From: Escallonia rubra
Lineage: Eukaryota; Streptophyta; Magnoliopsida; Escalloniales; Escalloniaceae
Length of the DNA: 64,000 bases
Direction: 5' to 3'
NCBI GenBank assembly: GCA_033065855.1
Contig: JAVXUO010003224.1
Location: 62,001 to 126,000 of the forward strand
A program made the translations under genes and the position numbers. Of this stretch, positions 43,147 to 55,779 are shown one piece after another. Below the pieces are notes generated by a model that worked only from the letters and a program-made list of their open reading frames with translations, was not told the origin of the DNA and did not search any database. Position 1 is the stretch's first letter. The number at the start of each line of letters is the position of its first letter.

Positions 43147-45522
43147 TGTAATAGTGTGTGTAATAATCTAAATAATAAGCGTAATTGTCGCTAATGCTAA
43201 AAATTAATTTAGGCAGTTTTTCATGATTTTTTATAAATAGATAGGATAAGAATTAGGCAAAGTCCAAAACTATAACCCATGATATTTTTACGAGACGCAC
43301 GCTCCGGAATTTTTCGGGAATTTTCGATATCAGCAAAGGGCGCTAAATTGGTGTACCGACCGATTAATAAAATTTATCAAATTATTTAGCATAGCAAACC
43401 TAGCTATTTTGATCTAAAACTTTTAGGAAAATATTATTTTAGTGATAGGTATCATATTATAAAATTTTGTGCTATTCCAAGGCCGATAGATATTTTTCGT
43501 GAAACTGGCTTTTTAGCGCTCAGTCCCGACACCGGTTCGGAATTTTTGGACAAAAATTTTCTAAAATATTTTTTTAGTCTATAAATGACTTCAGGGTGTT
43601 TAAAATAACATTTTAAGATATTTTGGGATTTTTCCGATGTCGGAAACCCCCAGGGGTGTTTTTGGTAATTTACTACCCCGAGGGGGTATTTTGCTAATTT
43701 CACCCGTAAATGATATTTTTGAGTAAATTTATATACGATAAGGATATTTTAGTGATTTTGCTCACGGGAAGGTCATTTTGGTGATTTAGGTATAATGAGG
43801 GGTATTTTGGTATTTTGCCACCCTGAAGGGGTATTTTGGTAATTTGAACTAAGAAAGGTATTTTTCCATAAATTTACATACAATAAGTCTATTTGGGTGA
43901 TTCTACGCACGGGAAGGCGGTTTGGGTGATTTAAGTCCGAGAGGGGCATTTTGGTAATTTACACCTAAGGGCATTTTGGTAATTTACACCTAAGGGCATT
44001 TTGGTACTTTTACATACGCCGTGAGGAAGGTTCATTTTAGGAGCATGTGTGAGTCCATATTAAGTTATAATATTTTTGCTATAGTCTGTGTTCTAGTGAT
44101 TCGATTATTTCGTTTAGGTTAAAGTTAAGGACTTCCGGTTAGATAATTTAGCTACGGATCCAAGTAAGGGATTCTATCTGAACCCTGGGTAAGGACTTTC
44201 GTTCGAACCCTTATTTTGATAATTCGTACTGATCATAAGTACTCCTTGATACATTTATGACTAATTTTGAACTCTGAATTGTGTACTGATATCAATATGT
44301 TATTGCCCAGAAAACCCCAATGTTGACCTGAATCAATTATTTGAAAATCTTGTGATGCTCGCCTGTATTGCATGCTGAGCAAACTTGATAATTGTTTGTA
44401 TCCGTTCTTCCGAATTGTTGTGCCTAAATCCGATAACTATTTGTAATTGTTTTGCTGTTTATTTGTGATTTTCTTCTGAAAATTTCGAATAATGACTTAT
44501 TTGGTATGTTATGGTTATTAAAATCCGATCTGATTCTAGTGATTGAGCTTATGTTAAAGCTCATTAATATTGTTGATTTTTCTGTGTTAACCTGGGAATC
44601 TGTTATGTTCTGAGGCGAGCGTTATAAGGCTGGTCTGTATCCTGCATGGAATGCAGGCTAGTACCTAAATTGACTAGTATTCTGGTACATCATACATGTG
44701 TACACTCTGTTAGCTTGCCGGAATGGCATTGCAATTAGCTTGCCAGAATGGCATTGCAATCACCCCAGGATCAACGTTGATTTTTGTGTTTCTCTGTTCT
44801 GTATATTGTTGTGACTGCTACAGAAATGACTGGGAAGTATTCTCTGAAATAATTTGTGCTCGTGTTGAAATGTTTTTGAGAAATCTTCAGTGTGTTTGGA
44901 AAGAATTGTCTCCGATGATATGTGTACGTTTTGAAATCCTTTGGAAAACCCTCATCGTATTTTGGAATGATGGCTTTGAAGATAATCTTTTATTAATCGT
45001 TCTTAAACCCATCATGAGCATTATATATTGTTTATTTTAGTATCTATTTCTAACGAATTTTGATCATTTTGAAAATCATTGAGTTTTTGACCGTTTGAGG
45101 TATTCTGAAAATCTTCGTCAGTGGGATTCTTGGAGTCGTGTTGTAATTCTTTGTTGGTCCTCGTACGACCTTACTGAGCTCTCAAAAGCTCACCCTTCGT
45201 TTGGCTCCCTTCTGCAGGCGATGATAAGTTGTAGCATGTTCGGGAATGGGTTAGAGTCTGTGTGAAATTCCGGTAAGCCCGCCACTACAGTGTAGTGAGA
45301 CTCCTGTGTGGGTCGGTACTATCACCGTGTTTCATAAGGACTCGAGTGCATAAAGAACTTAGGTTTTAACGGTTTAAGTTTGAGCAGCCTTGTGTTTGAA
45401 GAATTTTTTACATGGTATTGGATTAAATGTTTTGAAGCATGTGTTAGTAAACAGATTTGATCCGGTAGGTTAACGACCCGAGAGTTTGGGGCGGCGGAAC
45501 TCTGGATATTTGGGGCGTTACA
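43147..45522 (-). mobile_element. Ty3/gypsy-type LTR, about 2.4 kb, minus strand
   Basis: Read on the minus strand it begins TGTAACGCCCCAAATATCC, a start common to chromovirus-type plant LTRs. It contains GAGAGCTCAGTAAGGTCGTA (near 45165-45192) and ends near TGTAAT on the plus strand (43147). No coding domains adjoin it, so it is a solo or truncated LTR. Neither the left boundary nor a target duplication was verified. Confidence 0.5.
43600..44010 (+). repeat. GGGGTATTTTGGTAATTT minisatellite
   Basis: Units combining GGGG(T/C)ATTTTGGTAATTT with ACCC(C/T)GA or ACACCTAAGGG repeat irregularly about ten times; this is the inverse of the block at 19740-20860. Confidence 0.75.
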
Positions 45523-45584
45523 TTTGTAACCCCCCGTTAATCTTGGTATACATTTCTAATCTTTTCTCAAAAAAAAAAAAAAAG

Positions 45585-46209
45585 GAAGAATAAGAAGGGA
45601 CAGCGAAGAGGCGAAGACCCAAATAACAACTATGAATGAAAAATAGAAATCCTCATGAGTAGTTGCGGTAATCATAGTATAGTTTCCCCCAATTGCCTTT
45701 CTCCGTAGCCTGATGGCCCTTCTTTTTATTCAAAATCTCCATCCCAATACCTTTGGCTAAAGTGCACCACTGAAACCAGACATTTCTCTTATCAGCCAAT
45801 AAGAAGTAGAAACACCGACTTCAATTCTTTAATGTAACGGTAATAAAGATATTTCAATAAAATATTTCAGATAACACTATCAGTGACAATTATTAACAGC
45901 GTTTTTTTAGTGTTGATAAATAAAAACCACTAAAAATATTTAGTGTCGATTGATTGTCACTATATAGGGAGTAGGAGGAAGATTCCTTCGACCGGAGTAG
46001 CAGCTAAATTTTTTACTTCAATTGTTCACTCGTCTCGTCACTTCGTGTAACCATGTCACCGTTTGTTCTTTCCGTGACCCCCCTCAATGCACTTTTCCCT
46101 AAAAAACCCGAAGGCCACACTTCCTCTCTCTGCTGCCGTGCCTCCAAAGCCTTTGTTGCAGCCTGCAGACACCTCGCTGCTCCTCCAAAATTACACACGC
46201 ACACGCACA
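45585..46209 (+). promoter_or_regulatory. Duplicated upstream region of threonine deaminase copy 1
   Basis: Matches 48935-49442 upstream of copy 2 at high identity, with indels. No TATA box could be assigned with confidence. Confidence 0.5.
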
Positions 46210-46635
46210 ATGGAAGCACTCTGCTTAGTTCCGCCACAACACCAGCAAAAGCAGCCGCTCCTCCGCCCAAAACTCACCACCAACCCATCATCACAAGCCC
46301 CTTCCAGTTGCACCTTCAGAACAAGCAAAACCAAACCGTTCGTCAGCGCCGCGGCGTCCAAATCAACGCTTGAGATCCCTCTGGAACCTGCATTTCCTCT
46401 GCTTTCGAAGCCGTTGCTGGTCTCTCCGGACTCCTTGCAGTACGAGCAAGGTAAGGTCGGGGCAGTGCCGGACCGCGTGGCTGCAGAAGGTGATGTGAAT
46501 GCCATGGAGTACTTGACGAGCATATTGGTGTCGAAGGTGTACGACGTGGCGGTGGAGTCGCCATTGGAGCTGGCCACGAAGCTCTCGGACAGGTTGGGGG
46601 TGAAAGTTTGGCTCAAGAGAGAGGACATTCAGCCT
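46210..46635 (+). pseudogene. Threonine deaminase exon 1, truncated copy 1
   Basis: 142 codons starting MEALC and ending REDIQP at a donor GTAAGT (46636), the same point as exon 1 in the copy at 61919. It encodes a Ser/Thr/Lys-rich plastid transit peptide (about residues 1-70) and the first part of the PLP-fold catalytic domain (LKRED). The rest of the gene, including the PLP lysine, is missing: beyond about 580 bp of intron the sequence runs straight into duplication copy 2. An in-frame upstream ATG at 46087 is not conserved in the sister copy. It may still be transcribed from its retained upstream region, but cannot make an active enzyme. Confidence 0.85.
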
Positions 46636-49442
46636 GTAAGTTCCTTACATATTCGCCATATGCACATATGGACTTGCTTGCTTTGTGTTACTGTTCCAAT
46701 TTGGAATGCGTACAGTCCTCCTGCTAAATACCACACATTTTTTTTTTTGGTGTGTCAAATCGTAGATTAGATTAACCAAATAAAAAAAATGGATCAACGA
46801 AACCCCGATGCTTCTTAATTAGTTAAGCCCTAATATTGAACACTAACTTAGTTGTTTACTAGAGCTGCCTTGCTCTGATTCACCTCCGAGAATTGTTAAG
46901 GGGGTTTGAGTGCCTATCGGAGGTAGAAGGGCTTGGAACCATTGTGGAGCAACTTCGTTCCAAGTAGCATTGAACGATACCATCGACTCATGCGGATGAG
47001 AGCATAACCTTTGAGAACATCTTGCAACTCTTATAGCCTCACTTTACTTGCACCATTTGAGATGCGCGAAACTCAGTTGGTGTAATCAGTCCATGAAGAA
47101 GCTCCCCTTTTTACGTGGAATTTCTCTTTTTCGGTTCGGTAAGCATATAGCAATGAACGATAGTTACCAAATATGCTCAATGACTTCTAAATTGTGACGC
47201 TAAGAAAGCGTTGTTAAGAACCATGTCTTCAATTGCATGTACCATGTCATTGTTATTACCGTAATAATGAATATTTACTCGTATGAAAGATGCATTGTAG
47301 CATGAACAACCGTATTCATGCCCTACCAATCCCCTCTCTAATTGAGGATGACTCAACCCGTTTTTGTGTAGTATTAGAGCTTATATAGGGCTATTTTCAA
47401 AACAAAAAAAAAATAATAGAATGAACACAATGTTTGAGCCATTTAAAAGTTAAGGAACTATTTGAAGAAAAAGGTTAGGATTATTAAACACTCCCATCAC
47501 TACGAAAGCGTAATGACCAAATTGAAAGAGTAATACGTGGCCGCAACTCTTCCATGGCTCCTTACGTTAAGGATTATTATAGATAGATGTTGGAAAATGA
47601 AATCTGAGCTCCATTTTTCACCATTTAAACTCTATTTTTTTTTGATAAATCCCTTAGAAGCGTTGCTATATAGTCACGCTTAACCATCACGAGGAATAAC
47701 GATGTAGTTGTCCAATGGGAGTACCCCTTACAATAGTAAGGTACTCGTAAAAATATTTGGAAGGAAGGAATATAGTAGAATACAACCCTTCAAGAATATA
47801 GTTCGATAGCAAAAGGGGGGAGCTAGACACTAGACCTATCATGTATGAGAAGTTAAGCGAGTCAAGGGGCAACTCTTCTGGCTTCTTTCTTTGCTAACGC
47901 TCATGATCGAGTTCTTAGGCAGAATTTTATAACCACCACCGAGGTGGAGAATCTCGAAGTGGGAATGCTGATATGAGTAACGAAGAATCTTGTTACCCGA
48001 GATAGTTGGCACAACAGAAGTAATCTATGCATCCTTTCCCTAAGCTCTATTTAGTAGGAGCATGGGTACTCCTAGTAGAGAAATTAACATCATCGGATGG
48101 AATGATCTTATAAACGAGTGATTGAGTTCGACTCATCTTCTACCTTCTTCGTCCTTCCACTTTAACAATAAAGGTTGAGTTCAAATGTTAAAGGAGAAGT
48201 TCACATATTTGAAATGCTAAAGACTATTAACAGGAACACATTATTTGAGGGACTACCAAGCGAATATTTTTTGGATATCCAAATTTAACGAAAATTCTTT
48301 GTCTTTATCCTAAGTGTGCGCACTTTTATTCCAAAAGACTCTCTTATTAAAAGTTGTGCGACATAAAAAAGAAACAACAAACGTACGGTGCTCTCTTTGA
48401 TCAAAAAAAGAGAAAGAAAAAGAAAAAAAAACAAACATTAATTAGTAGTTGGTAGAAGTACTTAAGTTACTCATCATACACTTGTCTTCTTGCATTCAGA
48501 CACTTGAAGTTTATAATTTTGAAACAAAGCATATTAATTAGATTGGACAGGAACCTTCTGCAGTAACGCAAATTGAGTTCATTGTGCTTATTTGGATCTT
48601 AGCTTTTCTCACATTTAATTCAAGTACTGAGCATGTAATAAATATTTTAGTGCAATACAACTAGTAAATCAAAGAGAGGTTCCAAGTAAATATCAAGTTT
48701 TTCATAATCATGCGTAATTAAAGCTAGCACTCTCAATGACATACACTCTCAAAGATTATCGGCGCCGATTATCATTTGATAAGTCAAAATTAAGCTCTTA
48801 TCTTAACATTAGAGAAATCTTACACGAAGCCAAATTGCCAGTTTTGAGTGCAGCTAGAGAAATTTAGGTAGTTTAGTCCATCAGCATCATACCACAAGAC
48901 AGCTTATCGATTCTGTCAAAAATTGAGGATCAAAGAAGGGAAAAGAAACCTACACAGCGAGGACCCAAATAACAACCATGAACGAAAAATAGAAATTCCC
49001 ATGAGTAGTTGCAGTAATCGTAGTATAGTTTCGCCCAATCGCCTCTCTCCGTAGCCTGATGGCCCTTCTTTTGATTCGAAATCTCCATTCCAAAACCTTT
49101 GGCTAAAGTGCACCACTAAAACCAGACCTTTCCTTTTATTAGATAAAAGAAAGTAGAAAAACATCGACTTGTGACCCGATAAATTCTTCGGTACGACGCA
49201 ACGAAGGATTTCAGATAAACGTCAAGATTTTACTATTTTCTCGTCTCTTCAATTGCTTAGATGAAAACCGTGCGACGATATTATCACTGTCACCGTTTGT
49301 TCTTCCCGTGACACTCTCAGTACACTTTTGCCTATAAAATCCGAAGGCCACGCTATCTCACTGATGCCGCGCCTCCAACGCCTTTGTTGCAGCCTGCAGC
49401 CACCTCGTTCCTCCTCCAAAACTACACGAACACACGCGCACA

Positions 49443-49889
49443 ATGGAAGCACTATGTTTCCCTCCGCCACAACACCAGCAAAAACAGCCGCTCCTCCGCC
49501 CAAAACTCACCACCAACCCATCATCGCAAGCCCCTTCCAGTTGCACCTTCAGAACAAGCAAAACCAAACCGTTCATCAGCGCCGCGACGTCCAAATCAAT
49601 GCTTGAGATCCCTCTGGAACCTGCATTTCCTCTGCTTTCGAAGCCGTTGCCGAACCCTCCTACACTGTTGCTGGTCTCTCCGGACTCCTTGCAGTACGAG
49701 CAAGGTAAGGTCGGGGCAGTGCCGGACCGCGTGGCTACAGAAGGTGATGTGAGTGCCATGGAGTACTTGACGAGCATATTGGTGTCGAAGGTGTACGACG
49801 TGGCGGTGGAGTCGCCATTGCAGCTGGCCACGAAGCTCTCGGACAGGTTGGGGGTGAAAGTTTGGCTCAAGAGAGAGGACATTCAGCCT
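49443..49889 (+). pseudogene. Threonine deaminase exon 1, truncated copy 2
   Basis: 149 codons, MEALC to REDIQP, ending at donor GTAAGT (49890). It differs from copy 1 by a seven-codon in-frame insertion (about residue 77) and some substitutions, and keeps an open frame. The transit peptide and start of the catalytic domain are present. The following exons (PLP lysine, glycine loop, regulatory domain) do not follow before the transposon-rich region at 51-61 kb. It shares a tandem-duplication origin with copy 1. Skipping to exon 2 of the third copy (13 kb downstream) by splicing is formally possible but has no support. Confidence 0.85.
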
Positions 49890-50155
49890 GTAAGTTCCTT
49901 TACACATTCACGTACGGTATCTGTGTCCGCTGTTAAAGTTTTTGTGGACTTGTTTGCTTGATTCCACACATCTTTTCTCTTCCTTTTCTTTTTTTGTGTC
50001 AATTAAAGGGTAGATTAGGTAAATAAATGGAAACCCCGATGCTTCCCAATTAGTTAGAACCTATCACAAAATACTAACTCAGTTGCTTAATTACGAGGGC
50101 TATCTTGCTCCGATGTCCGAGAACTGTTAAGGAGATTTCAGTGCCGGTCTGAGAT

Positions 50156-50468
50156 TGTTAAGTTACCATCTGCTCTAAAAACTTAAGCTATTAGAGAATG
50201 GGCTCAACAATGTTATCATGTTTAATACTATCCCTCACGTGTAAGCCCCCGATTGCACGTGAAGAGACAAATCAAAATGCACCACCACCAAGTACACAAA
50301 TAATCAGAATGCAAATTGCATTATTATAAAGGGGAAAAAATATGCAAGCGGGAAGAATTGAACCTAAGACCTTGCCAAACCAGAGCTCTGATACCATGTT
50401 AAGTTACCATCTGCTCTAAAATCTTAAGTTATTAGAGAATGAGCTCAACAATGTTATCATGCTTAACA
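50156..50468 (-). mobile_element. TRIM retrotransposon, 313 bp, intact
   Basis: Two 72-bp terminal direct repeats (50156-50227 and 50397-50468) start TGTTAAGTTACCATCTGC. On the minus strand the inner end of the right repeat is followed by TGGTATCAGAGC, the initiator-tRNA-Met primer-binding site (50385-50396). The target duplication GAGAT lies at 50151-50155 and 50469-50473. There is no coding capacity. The homologous site in copy 1 (near 46915) lacks it, so it inserted after the duplication. Confidence 0.92.
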
Positions 50469-50733
50469 GAGATAGAAGGAATTAGAACCATTGTGGAGGA
50501 ACTTTGTTAATTCAAAGTAGCCTTGATAACCTCCTTACGAGAAAACTCTGGCGGGGACGAGCAACTCGAACATCAAAGCTAAAGGAGCAAACTATATAAT
50601 TAATATGGTGCAATCTTGAATGATAACATCGACTTCTGGGGATGAGAGTATAGCCCTAGAGAGCTCTTGTAGTTGTTAAGGGAATATAACCTTCGAGAGC
50701 ATTTCCCAGTTCTTGGAATGATGGATTTCCACC

Positions 50734-50748
50734 CCCCCCCCCCCCCAC
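50734..50748 (+). repeat. Poly-C run
   Basis: Fourteen or fifteen C bases in the intron-derived part of copy 2; not present in copy 1. Confidence 0.7.
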
Positions 50749-51600
50749 TCTTTCGCGAACCCCGCGCCACGCAGAACTCTTGTAGTCTCACTTTACCACC
50801 ATCTGAAATGCGCGAAAATTTCGATTGGTGTAAGCCCCCGTCCATGAGAGACTCCCTTTTTTATTCGGAATTCCTCTCTTTCGCTAAGCATATAGCGATA
50901 AACAATAGTTGTGTCAAAAATGTCTAATGACTTCTAAATAGTGACGTTAAAAAAGTAGTATTACATTAAGAATCATTTTAAAATGTTAGCAAAATTTTTT
51001 AGAATATTCTACTGCCAGATTGCAACCCAGACAAGAGGATATGTAACTTCTGAATTTCTATGCAGCCCAGACAAAATAATATGAAATAACACATCATCCG
51101 ATAGTAATATATATACTTTCTCGTTCAATAATGTTTTTCCTTCAATGTGCGAGGAGTTTATAATATAAACTTCGTAGTTGCGATCAACATGGACTAATTT
51201 TGTAAACTATTAGGTCAAACATATTTGGACCGTTATACCTTCTAATGGTGGTTTAGATTAAATAAAGCACATCGAAATTTGTCTTTTAGGAGCCAGCCGG
51301 CCACCAATAGAATATTTTGCCCGAGTTACATGTGACTGTAGGCATCTTTCCTTTTATAAGGTAGAGTTGGGACGCATTTGGAAAGAAAAATTGACAAGAT
51401 CACCTTCTCTAAAAGTCTTTCCTTTTTTTTGGGTACATTTTAAAAACTTTATAGGCAAAATAGACTTTGACCGCCGAAGACTATAAACAATAATAAAATT
51501 GCATCCTCCTTTCTACTCCGAGTATGATTTGACCGGTCCAATTTAAGTGTAGAGTCGTGGGACAAAATACTGCGTTTACAATTCTCTTTGCCTCCGAGCG

Positions 51601-51745
51601 AGTCACATTTGACCGTAGAGGTGGCAATGACAACCCAAACCCATTTACCCGCCCAAATCTGTTTCGTCTCGAGAGAGTCACATTTGACCGTAGAGGTGGC
51701 AATGACAACCCAAACCCATTTACCCGCCCAAATCCGTCCACTCAG
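51601..51745 (+). repeat. 75-bp tandem duplication
   Basis: AGTCACATTTGACCGTAGAG begins at 51601 and again at 51676, and the following 40 bp are identical. Its sequence resembles the ends of MITEs that start GGTGGCAA. Confidence 0.85.
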
Positions 51746-52407
51746 CTGGCTTTGGCCGAGTGGACGGATTTTTTTTTTCTACTCAAACCTAAAATTTCAT
51801 CCAGCCACACCCACCAACCCGAGATCACGCTGTCGCCGCCTCTGCCAACACTTGTCGTCCCCGTCGCCTTCCTTTTTCTGCAGCTGAACAAGTTTCATCA
51901 GATCAACTAAGAACTACTTATACTTAAACAATCATGCTCATCCACAATGAGAAATTTCAGTCCTCTGAACCTAATAGGATGGATCGAGAGGAATTACAAC
52001 CAAATTTTTTACAGTTTGTCGGTGATCTTCGAACCTTTTGATTGTTGGCTCAGTTGGTGGGGTGACGGTGCGGTAACGACGGCGGGGCGATGGTGCAGCA
52101 GCAGTGGCGAGACGATGGCGCAGTGACAATGGCATATCGATGGTGGCGAGATCGACGGATCTGAATGACGGTGGTTATTGTGCGCGTGACGGTGGCGAGA
52201 TCGACAGATTTGAGTAATGAAGTAAGAGAGCTTGTTGTGATCGGGTGGATTGGGGTTGGTGGAGAAGATGGGTGCAGTGGTGAGGTTTAGGCGTAGATCC
52301 GAGGTGTTGGTGGCAGCAGAGCGGTGCAAAGGATTTGAGAGGGATTCGTGACAGCTTGTGGTAGTTGGGTGTTGGTGGCTGTTGGTCGTGATACGTCGAT
52401 TGGATGT

Positions 52408-53705
52408 TAGGAGTGAGCAGTGAACCGATGAAACCGATCCGGACCGTTCAAACCGATGGAACCGAACCGATCGAATCCGAACCATTGATGAGATTGAACG
52501 GTTTGGTTTGAGATTTTCCAAACCGAGGCCAGTTCGGTTCGATTCACGGTTCAAGATTTCCAAACCGTTACTGAACCGAACCGAACCGAGGGTATATAAG
52601 AATTTAAAATATATATATATATTATACCTTACCCTAAAATTCTTACTCTAAAATTCTATTTTCATTCTTTAGACTTCAGAAACTTCAGCCGCAATTCCTT
52701 TATTTCCAAAAGTTCCAAATCCTTGCTACTCTTCCACTCTTCGACAACGCACCCTCAGACTGTAGTGTATCCGATCAGAGACACTACTGCTGCAGCTGCC
52801 ATTGTTGATGAGATAGAGAATAAGAGTCTGATTAGAGAGGGGAAGAAGATATCAGTGGCCGCAGCAGTCGGTGCTCTGTTGTGGGGGCCTTCTCCTTCGA
52901 GCTCATCCTGCGTCGCAGCTGGGTTCATGACACAGACATCGTAGATTGGTAGCCCACGAATGAAGATCACTGCCCAGTGCCCACGGGTTTCTTCTTAGAT
53001 CGCGATCGTGATCTCTATATCTATCTATTGCATCAGCCTTGGCCAATATTTGGGAAGATCAAGCCTTAAAGTCGCTGCCCAGATTCCAATTTCATTCCCA
53101 AAATTCCAGATCAAGGTCACTGCCCAGATTAAGTTTCCTGCCCAGATCGCGTTTCTTCAATTTCTTGGATCCAATTGCACTCTCTTCGGCTTCTGAAATT
53201 TGAGCAGGTGAGTTCTAATTTTCATTCTAGTTTTTTAGGTTTTCGGTGTATCAAATAAATTACTTTCTTTAGGTAAACAGTAATTTATTAACCTTGTCAA
53301 CTGCAATCACGAGCAAAGGCTTCACCAATTTACATCAATGTCTATAGCTATAGCTGTTACATACTTACATCAATGTCTTCTAATTTTCATTCTAGTTTTT
53401 TAGGTTAATGGTTCACCTTGTAAAACAATGTAATTCATTTCACTTTTGCTTTGCTGACTCTTTCAATTTATCTTGTAATGCAACAATGATGTCACTTTTT
53501 ATTATTACACTATTATTTTCTTTGAACGCTACATAATGTTTAAACTACCTCAAACCGATCCGAACCGTTTAATTTAAACCGATTGAACCGTTCAAACCGA
53601 GGTGTCTTGGTTCGGTTTGGTTTGAGAATTTGTGAACCGAGGTCCATTGGTTCGGTTTACGGTTTGACCCCTAAACCGAACCAAACCGAACCGTGCTCAC
53701 CCCTA
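52408..53705. mobile_element. Non-autonomous hAT element, 1,298 bp
   Basis: Ends TAGGAGTGAGCA and (inverted) TAGGGGTGAGCA are flanked by TTGGATGT at 52400-52407 and 53706-53713. Subterminal regions are packed with AACCGAACCGA/TTCGGTTTGGTT repeats. The interior (about 52690-53200) is GC-richer and may be captured host sequence, but no protein is recognised. Confidence 0.85.
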
Positions 53706-53878
53706 TTGGATGTTGGTGGCTGTTGGGTTCAGTTGGATGTCGGTGAAGGGCATTTGAGTGTTGTTTAGGGCTTTTTAGTTAATGGGACATCTTGACATAA
53801 CCGTCAAACAAACTAAGACCGAGTTAATTCATAAATAAATGGGTCAGCTATCCATTCGACACTAGAGTTAAGGCTGTA

Positions 53879-54316
53879 AATGAATCGAGTTGTTCACGAA
53901 TGGTTCGTGGTTAGTTCTCCACAAAACTCGTTCATATTTGTTCATATAAAATACGAACAGAACATGAACAAGTTTTAAGGCTCATTTATTAAATGAGCCG
54001 AACATGAACATTCCAAAATGTTCACAAACCTGTTCGCAAACAGCTCGTCTAAATAATAAATTAATTATAATGTCTAAGAATTAATATTTACATAAACCAT
54101 ATAAAACTTGGAAGCCAGGCCTTAAAGTCAATTAGCCCAAAACCCTAAGCCTACTTCTAAACATAGAGCGTAGTCCAATTTATGAAGCCCAACATATCAG
54201 AAATCCTAACTATATAAACTAAAACATAAACCTAAACACTCACAAATCTCACAACTGCCACTCTGCTCTCCCATCCCCTCCCTCGTCTCTCACACACACA
54301 CAGAGATCGCACACAA

Positions 54317-54347
<31 letters not shown>

Positions 54348-54919
54348 CATAGACGAACATCATGTTGCCTGTCTTTGCCGTTGTCATCTCCCTATCGCCA
54401 TATTCAACCTACGTCGCCGGATTCAATTGCAAAGCTGCAAAGCCAAGTTTCTGAACTGCAAAGCCAAAGACTCAACCTTGAATACTTGGAGAGGGAGCTG
54501 ATTCATAAAGGCCATTCATTAACCCGTTGTCTATGTTTTCATTGCTGATCGATTGAGATTTCTTTTTCAGTGTCTTTGATTCTGCATCCTTCATTGTATC
54601 TTCTATATATAATTTTTTACTCATTATTGGCTAATAGCTTGAATGCATGAACGACTTGAAATTTTTTAGTAAATTTAGGGATTTGATTGGAAGTTGAACA
54701 AGAAAGTGAGTCGATTTTTCAAACTCAAGTTCGGCTCGTATTGTTAAACGAGTTGAACGAGCCAAGCCCGAGTTTCACCGTCACGAACTCGAGCCGAGTT
54801 CGAACATTAATGTTTTGGCTCTTTACGAACTTGAGCCGAGCTCGAACATGCCAAAACTTAAACGAACCGAGTTCGAACACACCCATGTTCGGCTTGAACT
54901 CGGTTCGTATAAAGCCCTA
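53879..54919. mobile_element. Possible hAT-like element with GAGCCGAAC-rich ends
   Basis: The left edge TAAGGCTGTAAATGAATCGAG and the inverted right edge TAGGGCTTTATACGAACCGAG are similar, and both subterminal regions carry CGAGTTCGAAC/GAGCCGA repeats. No target duplication is visible. The interior has CT microsatellites near 54310-54350. Confidence 0.45.
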
Positions 54920-55779
54920 TTTGACACAAATGCAAACCCAATCCACCTACCCATTTTGCCAGGCCTACCTGATTCGTAAAGTGAAGTCTACACTACCTGA
55001 AAGAAGAAGCTTGGTAGAGCAAATGAAACAAGTTTGATGATGTTGTTTGTGGTGTGTTGTTTATGCAAATAATTTGAGTTCACATAGAACGACTATTGAA
55101 TGCTAAACTCAGTTAAGAAATTTTTTGAGCTGATTGTGACATGATGATACACCCACCACTGTGAACTTTGCTTTGAGAGTTCGGAACCATAACAATTTGG
55201 AGTTTCAGAATACTTATACGAAGATTTAAAGTTACACCCAAATAATCATGAAAGATATATTGTATGGGTTTTAACGAGATCGGTCTATCCTTAGGCCTAG
55301 ACAAAATGAACTCTGTAGAAGAGTTGTATAAATCCTTAGACTAGTTTTTCTTATCTAACCACCACTTCAAGGGATCAATACTCATACTTTTATGCCAAAT
55401 TGTTGGAGTACATTGGTGTTTTTGAGGTCTTTTTTTTAAAAAAAGCATATCTTCACGTTTCATTGTATTTTTTCACATTTTGTTTTATTGTTAGAAGTGA
55501 AATAACTATGGAGCGTTTGAAAATAGTTTTTATTTTTATTTTTTTTTATCAGTATTGAAAATTGATATATATATATATATTGGCATTTGACTGACAATTT
55601 TAGTTTTCATTTTCCTCAGCTTTATAGATCAATTTTCAAAATAGGGGTTCTCGAAAGCTCCATTTCAGAGTTTTCAGTTTTCAATTTTTCTTTTTTTAAG
55701 ATCGACCTTAACTTTTGTTGAAAGCTTTTTATGTCTCTTCTTCCTTTCAATCTTTATCATCAACACCTATCAACCAATA

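Larger units (their letters stand above)
39009..47225 (+). repeat. Tandem duplication, copy 1 (enlarged by insertions)
   Basis: Segments 39009-40370 and 45585-47225 match copy 2 (47226-50970) in order and orientation, including the upstream region, exon 1 and start of intron 1 of threonine deaminase. The roughly 5.2 kb between 40370 and 45585 is absent from copy 2. Both copies begin at TCTTCA(G/A)TTGCATGTACC, so the junction is at 47226. Confidence 0.85.
47226..50970 (+). repeat. Tandem duplication, copy 2
   Basis: Matches 39009-40370 and 45585-47225 in order. It carries an extra roughly 370 bp near 48480-48890 and a TRIM at 50156, and lacks the 5.2-kb insertion of copy 1. The homology fades near 50970. 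Confidence 0.8.

Noticed and set aside
46191..46628. 145-codon antisense frame over threonine deaminase exon 1
   Set aside because: Shadow of the exon; similar shadows occur on copies 2 and 3.
49443..49889. Functional threonine deaminase gene at copy 2
   Set aside because: No second exon or PLP lysine follows before unrelated transposon-rich DNA.
52009..52563. 184-codon minus-strand frame rich in Ser, His and Pro
   Set aside because: Composition follows the GGTGG/CCGAACC repeats across a transposon border; no domain.
53871..54927. Complete hAT element with target duplication
   Set aside because: The edges are similar but the flanking eight bases (ACTAGAGT and TTTGACAC) do not match, so only a tentative element is listed.
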